A stretch of DNA of 64,000 bases from Lacinutrix venerupis (lineage in GTDB: Bacteria > Bacteroidota > Bacteroidia > Flavobacteriales > Flavobacteriaceae): positions 62,001 through 126,000 of the forward strand of contig NZ_RCCH01000007.1 of the NCBI RefSeq assembly GCF_003663945.1. Reading direction: 5' to 3'. This document shows positions 29,691 to 38,998 of this stretch, in pieces. The notes under the pieces are model-generated. The model was not told the DNA's origin. It saw nothing but the letters and a program-made list of their open reading frames with translations, and made no database searches. The position numbers and the translations under genes were made by a program. The first letter of the stretch is position 1; every line of letters begins with the position of its first letter.

Positions 29691-30593
29691 ATGAAAAATT
29701 TAAAAATTTATTTTGCAGCTGCAATCTGCTGCTTATTATCTGTTTCTTGTCTAGTTGACGATGAAATAGATCAAAATGATCAAACATACAACGGACCTCT
29801 AGTTGTTGGTTTTAAAGGAGCTGAAACTTTAGGTAATTTTGTTGAAGAGCCTGGAGCTGTATTTCCATTCGATATTCCTGTTCACCTAATTGGTGGTGCT
29901 TCAGGGCAACCTTCGAATGCTACTATTACTATGTCTTATGAAATCGGTGATTTCTCAGACTTAAAAATAGATAGTGAGGAATTAGCTGAACTTAACACAA
30001 TGTTAGATGTTAATAATACACCTAATGATCCTTCTGATGATGAAAGAAAATATCCTATCGCAGAAGAAGGAACTCATTTTGATTGGGTAGATACAACTTT
30101 AGAAACTACAATTCCTGCAAATTCAACTTTTGATTTAATTCCAATTGCAGTAAACAATGATGCTTTAGATAATGCAAAAACAACTGTATTTGTTGTAAAT
30201 TTAAAGACGTTAGTAACAGTTGATAATGTTGTTATTTCTGAGCAATTAGAGTCTACATTAGTTAAATTACAATTATGTCGTACTGACTTAGCAGGAACTT
30301 ACACTTTATCATCAGATGTATTAGGACCTGGAACTTACACAATTTCACACTTAGGTGCAGGAAATTATGAGTTAAGTAGTATGTTTGGATGGTCAACTAG
30401 TGGTTACACATCTTACTTCTATGCTTGTGCTGGTCAGTTAATATTTACAGAATGGGTATTCTCTAACGAAATCATTCAAGGTTCTCCTGGTTTTGTTAAC
30501 GCTTCTGGTCAATTAGTTTTCCCAGAATTTGGAATAGGTGGTTCAGCTGGACCAATATATTCAGGAGCTACAATTACATTAACATTACAATAA
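29691..30593 (+). CDS. surface lipoprotein of the SusCD operon, function unknown
   Basis: A 300-residue lipoprotein with signal peptide and lipobox SVSC followed by LVDDEIDQND, an acidic stretch that fits the surface-export signal. Residues about 35-205 look like an immunoglobulin-type beta domain (AVNNDALDNAKTTVFVVNL), and residues 210-300 a second beta domain with CRTDLAGTYTLSSDVLGPG and aromatic-rich loops. This two-domain layout is common in lipoproteins encoded after SusD genes (SusE/SusF position). It lies 25 bases after susD and 13 before the next gene. Ligand unknown. Confidence 0.85.
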   Translation: MKNLKIYFAAAICCLLSVSCLVDDEIDQNDQTYNGPLVVGFKGAETLGNFVEEPGAVFPFDIPVHLIGGASGQPSNATITMSYEIGDFSDLKIDSEELAELNTMLDVNNTPNDPSDDERKYPIAEEGTHFDWVDTTLETTIPANSTFDLIPIAVNNDALDNAKTTVFVVNLKTLVTVDNVVISEQLESTLVKLQLCRTDLAGTYTLSSDVLGPGTYTISHLGAGNYELSSMFGWSTSGYTSYFYACAGQLIFTEWVFSNEIIQGSPGFVNASGQLVFPEFGIGGSAGPIYSGATITLTLQ

Positions 30594-30606
30594 AAACTTA
30601 TAAAAA

Positions 30607-31623
30607 ATGAAATTTAACTATATAAAAAGTATTCTACTTTCTTTTTCACTTGTAGCTTTAAGCTCTTGTGTAGATGATGATGCAAATTATACAACATCTG
30701 TAAAGCCAGTAGTTTCAAAAACTAGTCAATCTGCCACTTCTGTTATGGAAGGTGAAACAATAACTGTTTCTTTAGAAACGAATATGACTTATAAAGAAAG
30801 AATGGATTTTAAACTAGAGCTTGTATCTGGTGGACAAAATGCAGATTATTTTGTTAGTGATGCCGACGGTGCAGAAGTTGGAGCAACATCTGTAGATGAT
30901 GGTTTTGGAGCTTTTGGTTATAAAATTGAATTCCCAGCTTACGCTACTACACACTCATTTAACATTACAGCTACAAGAGACGTACTTGCTGAAGCAACTG
31001 AGAATTTAGTTTTTAAATTAACAAGTACAGATAATGGTAATGGATTACCTGCTAACGGTGCTATAATGATTAATCTTGAAGTTACTAACCTTGTTAGTGA
31101 TGAAGTAGTTGTAGTTCTAGATTTTGATAAAACTGTAACTTATAATACCATCGAAAGAAATATTATAGAAACAGATTTAGATGATGAAACTGTAGGTCAT
31201 ACTACTAGCTTATGTAATTTAGCTGATTTTGATTTATATGTTGGAAGTTTCTATTCTTGGGCTAGTTGTCCTGAAGAAGTTAGTGCAGAAAACGCTGCTG
31301 CTAACCCTGGAAATACAACTGCTCCTTCTGGTCCTTTAGCTGATGGTGATTATCCAATTGTAGCTGATTTATGGGGATTTGATTTAGATTTAGATGCTGA
31401 TACTAACGAAGTATTAGATGGTGACTTTGCTTTACCTTTTACTCTTTATGTTAACCATTTTGGTACATTTAATGCTAGTCTTGATTTCCCATCTACTTAT
31501 TTTAGTAATAATACACCTTCTGATAGTGGAGGAAATGGTGAAACTTTATTAGGATTCTTAAGAGTTGTTGGTGGAGATTATTCATTATTAAACGCTAATG
31601 GAGAAGTTGTTGCTGCTGAGTAA
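30607..31623 (+). CDS. surface lipoprotein with Calx-beta-like domain, function unknown
   Basis: A 338-residue lipoprotein: signal peptide, lipobox LSSC, then VDDDANYTT, again with acidic residues suited to surface export. Residues about 35-165 resemble a Calx-beta-type beta sandwich (SVMEGETITVSLETN, EATENLVFKLTS); the C-terminal half is rich in aspartate and glycine (DLWGFDLDLDADTNE), which could bind calcium, though this is inference. It is the last gene of the four-gene operon, followed by a strong terminator. It resembles the preceding product in layout rather than sequence. Confidence 0.83.
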   Translation: MKFNYIKSILLSFSLVALSSCVDDDANYTTSVKPVVSKTSQSATSVMEGETITVSLETNMTYKERMDFKLELVSGGQNADYFVSDADGAEVGATSVDDGFGAFGYKIEFPAYATTHSFNITATRDVLAEATENLVFKLTSTDNGNGLPANGAIMINLEVTNLVSDEVVVVLDFDKTVTYNTIERNIIETDLDDETVGHTTSLCNLADFDLYVGSFYSWASCPEEVSAENAAANPGNTTAPSGPLADGDYPIVADLWGFDLDLDADTNEVLDGDFALPFTLYVNHFGTFNASLDFPSTYFSNNTPSDSGGNGETLLGFLRVVGGDYSLLNANGEVVAAE

Positions 31624-31650
31624 TAACTCCTAAATAATTAAATTTATAAA

Positions 31651-31680
31651 AGAGTCTGATTTATATCAGACTCTTTTTTT
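31651..31680 (+). terminator. terminator of the SusCD operon
   Basis: AGAGTCTGA (31651-31659) pairs perfectly with TCAGACTCT (31666-31674) around a six-base loop and is followed by a run of T to 31680. It lies 28 bases after the last stop codon of the operon. Confidence 0.93.
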
Positions 31681-31694
31681 ATACCTTTACACCA

Positions 31695-32429
31695 ATGAAA
31701 GAAAACACTCAAATATTTGGTTTAAGATCAGTAATAGAAGCTATAAACGCAAATGAAACAATAGATAAAGTATTTTTACAAAAAGGTCTTAAAGGAGAAT
31801 TATTTGTTGAATTAGAAAGTTTAATAAAACAAAATGGTATAAACTCTTCTTATGTACCTGTGGAAAAGTTAAACCGTCTTACTAAAAATAATCATCAAGG
31901 CGCAGTTGCACAAATATCTCCTATCGAGTTTCATGATTTAGATACTTTAGTAGAAAAAACATTAGAAAGTGGTGCTACTCCTCTATTCCTTTTATTAGAT
32001 CAATTAAGTGATGTTAGAAATTTTGGTGCTATTATAAGAACGGCAGAATGTACAGGTGTTCATGGAATAATAGTACAAAAGAAAGGTGGTGCCCCAGTTA
32101 ATGGTGATACCATAAAAACTAGTGCTGGAGCTGTATTTAAAGTTCCTATATGTAAAGTAGACCATATTAAAGATGCTATGTTTCATATGCAGGCCTGTGG
32201 TATAAAAGTAATAGCAGCTACCGAAAAAACAGAAAACACAATTTTTGATGTTTCTTTTAAAGAACCTTGTGCAATAATAATGGGTAGTGAGGGACGTGGA
32301 ATTAATCCTTCTGTATTAAAACTAGTAGATGCCAAAGCCAAGTTACCTTTACTTGGAGAAATAGAATCGTTAAATGTTTCTGTTGCTTGTGGTGCCTTTT
32401 TATATGAAGCTGTAAGACAACGTTTGTAA
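31695..32429 (+). CDS. rlmB: 23S rRNA (guanosine-2'-O)-methyltransferase RlmB/TrmH family
   Basis: SpoU-type SPOUT methyltransferase, 244 residues, expected to methylate a 23S rRNA guanosine (G2251 in E. coli). The N-terminal substrate-binding domain (to about 75) begins FGLRSVIEAI; the trefoil-knot domain has motif 1 DQLSDVRNFGAIIRTAE, motif 2 IMGSEGRGI and motif 3 LNVSVACGAFLYE. A TACCTTTA box at 31682-31689 lies only 6 bases before the ATG, so the transcript may have almost no leader. The product of the homologue at other sites (tRNA) cannot be excluded. Confidence 0.9.
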   Translation: MKENTQIFGLRSVIEAINANETIDKVFLQKGLKGELFVELESLIKQNGINSSYVPVEKLNRLTKNNHQGAVAQISPIEFHDLDTLVEKTLESGATPLFLLLDQLSDVRNFGAIIRTAECTGVHGIIVQKKGGAPVNGDTIKTSAGAVFKVPICKVDHIKDAMFHMQACGIKVIAATEKTENTIFDVSFKEPCAIIMGSEGRGINPSVLKLVDAKAKLPLLGEIESLNVSVACGAFLYEAVRQRL

Positions 32430-32431
32430 TT

Positions 32432-33184
32432 TTAATCTTTATTTTCTTTAAAAATATAATTGATTTTTGATATTTCTGAAGAAATTTCATCTGTTTCAGC
32501 AAACCATTCGGTTTCTGGAGGCAATTCTATAAAGTTTCCATTTTCATCAAAATATTTTAAAAATTCATCATCCTCTTCATTGTAATCTGGTTGTTCCCAA
32601 ACGTAACGTTTTGGTTTTGCTATTTCTTTTCTAAATATTAAAGCGAATATAAAACCAACTAATAAACCTGCACTATGTCCTTCCCAAGAAATTTTCTCAT
32701 CTATTGGAAAAGCGTACATAAACATACTACCATAAATAAAAACAACCACTAAGGATAATGCAATTAACCTATAGTTTTTGGCAAAAATTCCTTTAAAAAA
32801 ATTAAAGCTAAATAACACATAAATTAAACCACTAGCTCCTATATGATAGGATGGTCTTCCTATTATCCAAGTAAGTAATCCAGAAAATAATATACCGAAA
32901 ACAACTACTTTAAATGCAATTGGCCTATAAAAATAGAATAACGCAGAAGACAATACAAATAATGAAATAGTATTAGAATATAAATGTTTTATTCCAGAAT
33001 GAATAAATGGACTAAATATTATACCTCGTAAACCTTTTAAAGTTTGTGGATAAACACCATATTTATTAAAACGTAAACCAAAACGAATTTCTACAGCAAA
33101 AACTAACCAAATTAATAGCACAAATAGTATTGGATACAAAATGGTATCTATACTAAAAGTAAAAGGCTGTATTTGTTTTTTCAT
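32432..33184 (-). CDS. rhomboid-family intramembrane serine protease
   Basis: A 250-residue inner membrane protein with about six membrane segments. The catalytic dyad is visible: Ser118 in HIGASGLIYVLF and His170 in WEGHSAGLLVGF; the conserved HxxSN-type motif HLYSN (68-72) lies in the second segment. The C-terminal tail (about 190-250) is cytoplasmic and acidic, with an aromatic run around FAETDEISSEI. It converges on rlmB with only 2 bases between the stop codons and no terminator. Natural substrates are unknown. Confidence 0.93.
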   Translation of the reverse strand: MKKQIQPFTFSIDTILYPILFVLLIWLVFAVEIRFGLRFNKYGVYPQTLKGLRGIIFSPFIHSGIKHLYSNTISLFVLSSALFYFYRPIAFKVVVFGILFSGLLTWIIGRPSYHIGASGLIYVLFSFNFFKGIFAKNYRLIALSLVVVFIYGSMFMYAFPIDEKISWEGHSAGLLVGFIFALIFRKEIAKPKRYVWEQPDYNEEDDEFLKYFDENGNFIELPPETEWFAETDEISSEISKINYIFKENKD

Positions 33185-33356
33185 ATAAAATTAAATATAG
33201 CAATTTGCAATCCAAATTTTAAAAAATGTTACAATGTCAGTCCCACTTAAATAAAACCTTTATTTATTTTTTAAAATACTAAATAGACACTAGCTTGTTT
33301 CTTTATTTATGAATTACATAACATTATTTTAAATCAAAAAAGTTTAATTTTACTAT

Positions 33357-34634
33357 ATGAATACTCCTCTTGCCGAAAGATTAAGACCAAAAACACTAGT
33401 AGATTATGTTAGTCAAGCTCATTTAGTGGGTGAAAATGGAACATTAACTAAGCAAATAAATTTAGGCATGATTGCTTCCATGATTTTTTGGGGACCGCCT
33501 GGTATTGGTAAAACAACATTAGCCAATATAATTGCAGAAACTTCAGGAAGGCCTTTTTATACTTTAAGCGCTATTAGCTCTGGAGTAAAAGATGTACGTG
33601 ACGTTATTGAAAAAGCAAAACAAAGTGGTGGTTTATTTACAACAAAAAATCCTATTTTGTTTATAGATGAAATTCACAGATTTAGTAAATCTCAACAAGA
33701 TTCTCTATTACAAGCAGTAGAAAAAGGTTGGGTTACATTAATTGGAGCAACTACTGAAAACCCGAGTTTTGAAGTTATTCCAGCATTATTGTCACGCTGT
33801 CAGGTTTATATTCTTAAACCTTTTGAAAAAAAAGATTTAGAAGTGCTTTTAAAGCGTGCAATAGAAACTGATGAGGAAATATCTAAAAAAAAGATAAACC
33901 TTAAAGAAACTGAAGCGCTTTTGCGTCTTTCTGGAGGTGATGCTAGAAAATTACTTAACATTTTTGAACTTATTGTAAATTCTGAAGATTCTAATGATAT
34001 AACAATAACAAATGATTTAGTATTAGAAAAGGTACAAAACAATACAGTGCGATATGATAAAACTGGCGAACAGCATTATGATATTGTTTCGGCTTTTATA
34101 AAATCTATACGTGGTAGCGATCCTAATGCTGCAGTATACTATCTAGCTAGAATGGTTGAAGGTGGTGAAGATGTAAAATTTATTGCACGTCGTCTTCTTA
34201 TTTTAGCTAGCGAAGATATTGGTAACGCAAACCCAACTGCTTTAGTAATAGCAAATACAACTTTTCAAGCTGTATCTACTATAGGTTATCCAGAATCTAG
34301 AATTATTTTAAGTCAATGCGCAACATATTTAGCTTGCTCTCCAAAAAGTAATGCCGCTTATATGGCCATAGGTAATGCTCAACAATTAGTTAAACAAACA
34401 GGAGATTTATCTGTACCATTAAATATCCGTAATGCACCTACAAAATTAATGAAAGAAATAGGTTATGGTGAAAATTATAAATATTCACATAATTACGAAA
34501 ACAACTTTGCTTCGCAAGAATTCTTACCAAAAGAAATAGCCAACACTAAACTTTATGAGCCAGGAAATAATAGTAGAGAAAAAGCACAACGCGATTTTTT
34601 AAAAGCACGTTGGAAAGAAAAATATGGATACTAA
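33357..34634 (+). CDS. rarA: replication-associated recombination protein RarA (MgsA) AAA+ ATPase
   Basis: AAA+ ATPase acting at stalled replication forks and single-strand gaps with SSB; related to clamp loaders and the Holliday-junction motor RuvB. Walker [10 protein letters not shown] at residues 46-54, Walker [11 protein letters not shown] around 100-108, sensor 1 [12 protein letters not shown], then the arginine-finger segment ALLSRCQVY. The C-terminal MgsA tetramerisation domain (about 240-425) contains [17 protein letters not shown] and [10 protein letters not shown]. 425 residues is normal. Its stop overlaps that of the convergent next gene by 3 bases. Confidence 0.95.
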   Translation: MNTPLAERLRPKTLVDYVSQAHLVGENGTLTKQINLGMIASMIFWGPPGIGKTTLANIIAETSGRPFYTLSAISSGVKDVRDVIEKAKQSGGLFTTKNPILFIDEIHRFSKSQQDSLLQAVEKGWVTLIGATTENPSFEVIPALLSRCQVYILKPFEKKDLEVLLKRAIETDEEISKKKINLKETEALLRLSGGDARKLLNIFELIVNSEDSNDITITNDLVLEKVQNNTVRYDKTGEQHYDIVSAFIKSIRGSDPNAAVYYLARMVEGGEDVKFIARRLLILASEDIGNANPTALVIANTTFQAVSTIGYPESRIILSQCATYLACSPKSNAAYMAIGNAQQLVKQTGDLSVPLNIRNAPTKLMKEIGYGENYKYSHNYENNFASQEFLPKEIANTKLYEPGNNSREKAQRDFLKARWKEKYGY

Positions 34635-35437
34635 AATTTAATATCTATAGATTTAACTTGTAAGTCTTTGCCTTTAGCTTCTGCTATTACCCACTTATTA
34701 TTTAGCTTATAAATTACGGCATCTCTATTTTTAACTATATACAAATCTTCTTTCCCTGAAAAGAAAATTGTGTATACCTTATCGTTATTACTATTCACAA
34801 GATTATAGCCCATAAATCCACCATCAATAGCTTCGGCTTTAAACTTAGCATTTTCTACTAGCGGCTTTTCTATTAATTCTGGTTTTTCTGTTATAGTTTC
34901 TTTAGCTTTAGCTTCTTTTAAAACCTTTATTTCTTCTTTTAATTTTACTATTTCATCTTGTTGCTCTCCTACTTCTTCAACAGTATTATTAACTAATGCA
35001 TTATCTGGGTTGTACTTATAGTTTGCCGCTTCAATACTTTTAAAAGCATTTCTTAATGCTTGGTTATGAGCTACATTATATTTTTTCTCTCTAGATTCTC
35101 CTTGCGTACTGGTAAATATAATTTGATCTTGACAGTTTTTTAATTGTACTGTTAGTTTAGTTTTAAAAATAGTAGACTCTTTTAAAACATCTGCTTTTAA
35201 AGCTAAACAGTTATTTTTCCCATAATCACTTGGAAATGTTTCACCTTCCATTAAAGCATCAAAATTGTACTTTTCAAAAAGAAATTTTGTTAACGAATTA
35301 AGCATATACTCATCCGGCTTATTTGCAAAATCATAATGTTTTGGTACAATTACATATTTATAATCGTTTAAACTAGTTTGTGCTGAAACTGAAGTTAATG
35401 CAATAAAAGCAAGTAAAATTAAAATTGTTCTTTTCAT
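34631..35437 (-). CDS. secreted protein of unknown function with central coiled coil
   Basis: A 268-residue protein with a clear signal peptide (MKRTILILLAFIALTSVSAQ). The N-terminal half (about 20-140) is a mixed alpha/beta domain with KYVIVPKHYDFANKPDEYMLNSL, followed by a short coiled coil rich in glutamate and lysine (about 155-195) and a C-terminal strand-rich domain of about 65 residues (GFMGYNLVNSNNDKVYTIFFSG). I know similar flavobacterial hypothetical proteins but no assigned function. It lies 8 bases upstream-to-downstream from the HAD gene and may share its transcript. Probable periplasmic protein. Confidence 0.82.
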   Translation of the reverse strand: MKRTILILLAFIALTSVSAQTSLNDYKYVIVPKHYDFANKPDEYMLNSLTKFLFEKYNFDALMEGETFPSDYGKNNCLALKADVLKESTIFKTKLTVQLKNCQDQIIFTSTQGESREKKYNVAHNQALRNAFKSIEAANYKYNPDNALVNNTVEEVGEQQDEIVKLKEEIKVLKEAKAKETITEKPELIEKPLVENAKFKAEAIDGGFMGYNLVNSNNDKVYTIFFSGKEDLYIVKNRDAVIYKLNNKWVIAEAKGKDLQVKSIDIKF

Positions 35438-35445
35438 AATAATAT

Positions 35446-36141
35446 TTATAAGTATTTTTTTAAATCTAGTAAATGTTTAATTTCTTTTATTTCTTTTTCT
35501 AAAATTACATTATGGTAATTGTAACATATAGCATCTAAACCTATGTTTAATGCTCCAAGAATATCGGCTTCATAATTATCACCAATCATTATACCATTTT
35601 CTTTTGTAATATTAGCTATTTTTAAAGCGTGATTAAACACTTTAGGATTAGGTTTTTTTACACCAACAGCTTCAGAACTTGTAACTGTGCTAAAATAGTG
35701 TGCAATATTAGATTTTTCTAATTTTGTTTGCTGTACTTCTTTAAAACCGTTAGTAATTATGTGTAACTTATACTTTGGTTTTAAGTACTCTAAAATTTCA
35801 ATAGTACCTTCAAAAACATAATTGTATTCTGTTAAATAATTTATATAATCTATTGATAACTGATTAATTACACGGTCTTCAACCTTAATTTTTAAAGCAT
35901 CAAAAGTTTCTTTCAACCTTCCGTATCTTAATTTACTTTTAGATACTTTCTCATCTCTATATAATTTCCAGTACTTAAGGTTTATAGGTTTATATATTTC
36001 TGAAAAACGTTCTAAATCCAAGTCGACGTTATTCTTTTTAAAAATTATGTCGAAGGTCAAAGCAGAGTTTTTATCAAAATCCCATAGTGTATGATCTAGA
36101 TCAAAAAATATATCGGTTATTTTATTTTTTATTTGCGGCAT
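35446..36141 (-). CDS. HAD-superfamily nucleotidase, YjjG type
   Basis: A 231-residue haloacid-dehalogenase phosphatase. Motif I is FFDLDHTLWDF (nucleophile Asp14 or so and Asp two residues on), motif II IITNG, motif III the lysine in KKPNPKVF, and motif IV IGDNYEADILGALNIG. The helical cap lies between motifs I and II. The HTLWDF pattern and length fit the YjjG group of pyrimidine nucleotidases that clear non-canonical nucleotides. Its start overlaps the end of the deacetylase-like gene by 20 bases, so the two are cotranscribed. Confidence 0.88.
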   Translation of the reverse strand: MPQIKNKITDIFFDLDHTLWDFDKNSALTFDIIFKKNNVDLDLERFSEIYKPINLKYWKLYRDEKVSKSKLRYGRLKETFDALKIKVEDRVINQLSIDYINYLTEYNYVFEGTIEILEYLKPKYKLHIITNGFKEVQQTKLEKSNIAHYFSTVTSSEAVGVKKPNPKVFNHALKIANITKENGIMIGDNYEADILGALNIGLDAICYNYHNVILEKEIKEIKHLLDLKKYL

Positions 36142-37423
36142 CTAAAATAATATTAAAAAGCTCTTTATAATTTTTCCAAGTTTCTGAAGCACTAAATGTA
36201 TAGTTATGAAAAACTGAAACAAATTCTCCATTTACATTTTTTACTGCGCTAATAATTTGATTTAGGTGCATTTTTTTATCTAATAACGATTGGTATTTTA
36301 ATAACGCATAATCTAAAACGTGATAAGTATTAATACGAAGTGGTGTTTGTACTTCGTAATCTAAATCGTAAAAGAAAAAAGGTGTACACGTTCCGGCTCG
36401 AAATCCTATATGGTTTATATAACCCATAGTATAATCTTCGGTTATTTCTAATTCCACAAGATTTCTATAAGATTCTGGTAAATTTAATTTAGAATAAGAT
36501 TGCCTTGATGCTTTTAAATCTTGATTAATAATAGATTCCATTCTTAGTTTTTCGGTTTTAAGAATTGAAATATTATTTAAAGCAAAAAAAGAGGCTTTCA
36601 AACCAATTTTAGAGTAGTCTCCTACTTGCTTTATTAACGATACAAATTTACTTTTTTGTACATTAATATTTTTGTCGTAAGTAGAAAAATCACCTACTAA
36701 AAAAAAGAAAATAAATTTAAATTTAACTTGCTTTTGTTTGTTTATAATATACTTAAAAGTATCAAAAGGATCATGTTTTAAACCAAATAGAACAGAGTAC
36801 CGTTTGTAAACGTTTTTTAACCTTAATCGAAAAAAATCACTTAATGTACCACCAATAGTTCTCATTATTCCATTTAATTTATAACTATAAGCTTTTGGAA
36901 CATCTATAATAGGTGTTACTTTAAAATCTCTTTCTTCAAATGTAAAATCTGGATATTGTTCTTGTAAAGCTTTTTTAAATTTATAAGCCCAAATATCTAC
37001 AACTGGCTGTCTTAAAAATCCATTGTTAAAAGCTAAACTTTCTTCGGCAGTAAATCGTCCAAATTCATCTTTAACGTGTGGTAAATATTCTTCGTAGCGG
37101 CTTAATAAATAAAAAGAAGCGGCAAAAATATCGAAAGGTAAAGCGCTTTGCTCTCCATTAGAAAAAAAACATTTTGTGTCTTTCCAATCACTTACTTTTG
37201 TTTCTATATCGCTTAAGCCTTGTTCGAAAAGTAACTCGTTAGAACGTATAAAAAACTCTTTTCCTAAAGGCTGTCTTGTATAAGACATTTTTAAGCTATC
37301 GTGTGCAATAAACTCTTCGATTGTGGTAGTAAAACTAACTGGTATATCTAAAATTCGGGTACAAACCTGCTTAAAGATATAACGCAATCTAGGTGTAATT
37401 TTATGTGTATAAACTAATAGCAT
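36122..37423 (-). CDS. polysaccharide-deacetylase-like protein, large Bacteroidota form
   Basis: A 433-residue cytoplasmic-looking protein. I start at ATG 37423 (MLLVYTHKITPRLRYIFKQV); the frame opens earlier only through a TTG. The N-terminal 200 residues resemble a Bacteroidota-specific domain found ahead of NodB-like deacetylase folds; the second half contains TIGGTLSDFFRL and a segment FHNYTFSASETWKNYKELF near the C-terminus typical of these proteins. The expected D-D...H metal triad of active deacetylases is not clear to me, so activity is uncertain. Its end overlaps the HAD gene. Confidence 0.7.
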   Translation of the reverse strand: MLLVYTHKITPRLRYIFKQVCTRILDIPVSFTTTIEEFIAHDSLKMSYTRQPLGKEFFIRSNELLFEQGLSDIETKVSDWKDTKCFFSNGEQSALPFDIFAASFYLLSRYEEYLPHVKDEFGRFTAEESLAFNNGFLRQPVVDIWAYKFKKALQEQYPDFTFEERDFKVTPIIDVPKAYSYKLNGIMRTIGGTLSDFFRLRLKNVYKRYSVLFGLKHDPFDTFKYIINKQKQVKFKFIFFFLVGDFSTYDKNINVQKSKFVSLIKQVGDYSKIGLKASFFALNNISILKTEKLRMESIINQDLKASRQSYSKLNLPESYRNLVELEITEDYTMGYINHIGFRAGTCTPFFFYDLDYEVQTPLRINTYHVLDYALLKYQSLLDKKMHLNQIISAVKNVNGEFVSVFHNYTFSASETWKNYKELFNIILDAANKK

Positions 37424-37541
37424 ATTTAATTGCAATATTCTAGAACGGTTAGCTTTTTTAAAACAATAGTCTCAAAAGTAATAAAAGCATCTTAATTGTT
37501 ACTTATATTTATAATATAGTCGTAATAACTACACTATATCT

Positions 37542-38240
37542 TTAAAGAATATTTTCATCGGCAAAACTAAAATATGCGTTTTCTGTTACTATTAAATGGT
37601 CTAAAACTTTAATATCTAAACTTTCTGCTGCTGTTTTTAATTTTTGGGTAAGTTGTTTATCGGCTTCACTTGGTTTTAAGTTTCCAGAAGGATGATTATG
37701 AGCCAATACAAGACCTACTGCTCCAACCTCTAAAGCTGTTTTTAAAACCAAACGCACATCTACCAAAGTGCCAGTTATACCACCTTTACTTAATTGGTTT
37801 TTTTGTATTACTTTATTAGAATTATTTAAGTAAACAATCCAAAACTCCTCATGTGGTAACTCACCAATTACTGGTTGTAAGAATTCAAAAACCGATTTAC
37901 TAGACGTAATTTTTTTACGTTCTAAAGCCTCTACGCCTCTTCTACGTCTACCTAATTCTAATGCTGCGATTATAGAAATGGCTTTCGCTTCACCAATACC
38001 TTTAAATTGCGTAAGCTGTTTTATAGATAGCTTACCAAGTTCGCTTAAATTATTTTCTGTACTTGCTAAAATACGTTTGCATAATGCTACTGCACTCTCC
38101 TCTCTATTTCCAGAACCTATTAATATAGCCACCAACTCGGCATCGCTTAAACTTGCTTTACCTTTATCTCGTAGTTTTTCTCGAGGCTGGTCGTCTTGCG
38201 ACCAGTTTTTTATAGAAAACGAAGCGTCTTTTTCTGTCAT
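37542..38240 (-). CDS. radC: RadC-family JAB/MPN domain protein
   Basis: A 232-residue protein with a helix-hairpin-helix DNA-binding region in the N-terminal half (FKGIGEAKAISIIAALELGRR, residues 79-99) and a JAMM metalloprotease-like domain in the C-terminal half. The zinc ligands are present: HNHPSGNLKPSEAD with His181, His183 and Asp194, and Glu131-132 upstream. The historical link to DNA repair is weak; biochemical role remains unsettled for the family. It stands alone, 118 bases from its neighbour, with no clear promoter box. Confidence 0.93.
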   Translation of the reverse strand: MTEKDASFSIKNWSQDDQPREKLRDKGKASLSDAELVAILIGSGNREESAVALCKRILASTENNLSELGKLSIKQLTQFKGIGEAKAISIIAALELGRRRRGVEALERKKITSSKSVFEFLQPVIGELPHEEFWIVYLNNSNKVIQKNQLSKGGITGTLVDVRLVLKTALEVGAVGLVLAHNHPSGNLKPSEADKQLTQKLKTAAESLDIKVLDHLIVTENAYFSFADENIL

Positions 38241-38329
38241 GTAGTAAATATAATTATTGTAAATTTAAGTCCATTAAAATTTTATAATTAATTAAAAGGT
38301 AACTAGCCTTTACAATAATAAAACTAGTA

Positions 38330-38920
38330 TTGAAATATCCACCGAAACATCATCAAGACAACAATAGAACTCACATAGTAGAAGTGATTAAAACCTATCC
38401 TTTAGCAACTATTATTTCGGTAAAAGATAACGAGCCTTTAATTACACACTTACCTTTAATTTTTAAAGACGATAAATTAGTTGGACATATAGATATTTAC
38501 AATCCGCAAACCGACTTACTAAAAGACAATAATGATATTACAGTGCTCTTTAATGGTCCGCAATGTTACATCTCACCAAGTATTTATACTACTACGCAAT
38601 TACCAACATGGAATTATATAAGAGTACACATAAAAGGAAAAGTAAATGCTATTGAAAATACTAACGCTTTAAAAGAATCCTTAATTACAATGACAGAGTT
38701 TCTTGAGTCTCCAGACCATAAATATGTGTTAGAACCAGAAAACCCAAGATTAGATGCTAACCTTAAATACATAAAATTATTTGAGATAGAAATTAACAGT
38801 TGGGAAGGCAAATTTAAACTGTCTCAAGACAAACATCCAAAGGATATTAAAAATGCAAGAGCAGAATTGATTCGTGCAAACCAAGAAAGTATTAAGCAAT
38901 TTTTAAATAGTGTTTTTTAA
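38330..38920 (+). CDS. PaiB-like FMN-binding split-barrel protein
   Basis: A 196-residue protein of the PaiB family (FMN-binding negative transcriptional regulator). The N-terminal KYPPKHHQDN resembles the family's MY-P-F start, and the split-barrel core has TYPLATIISVKDNEPLITHLPLIF, GHIDIYNPQ and FNGPQCYISPSIY. The C-terminal part WEGKFKLSQDKHPKD is the family's usual ending. It begins with TTG at 38330; no ATG is available in a plausible place. In Bacillus PaiB affects sporulation and protease genes; here the role is unknown and could be flavin-linked reduction. Confidence 0.85.
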   Translation: MKYPPKHHQDNNRTHIVEVIKTYPLATIISVKDNEPLITHLPLIFKDDKLVGHIDIYNPQTDLLKDNNDITVLFNGPQCYISPSIYTTTQLPTWNYIRVHIKGKVNAIENTNALKESLITMTEFLESPDHKYVLEPENPRLDANLKYIKLFEIEINSWEGKFKLSQDKHPKDIKNARAELIRANQESIKQFLNSVF

Positions 38921-38998
38921 TTAGTGTTATATTTTGCTTAATATGGAAAAAAGGCGAAATTCGGCTAACATTTAATCTATAATAAACCATCCAAAATA

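Noticed and set aside
25109-31623. Annotating the operon as a polysaccharide-utilisation locus
   Set aside because: No carbohydrate-active enzyme, sulfatase, or HTCS/ECF regulator is encoded in or near it; a SusC/SusD pair alone does not define such a locus.
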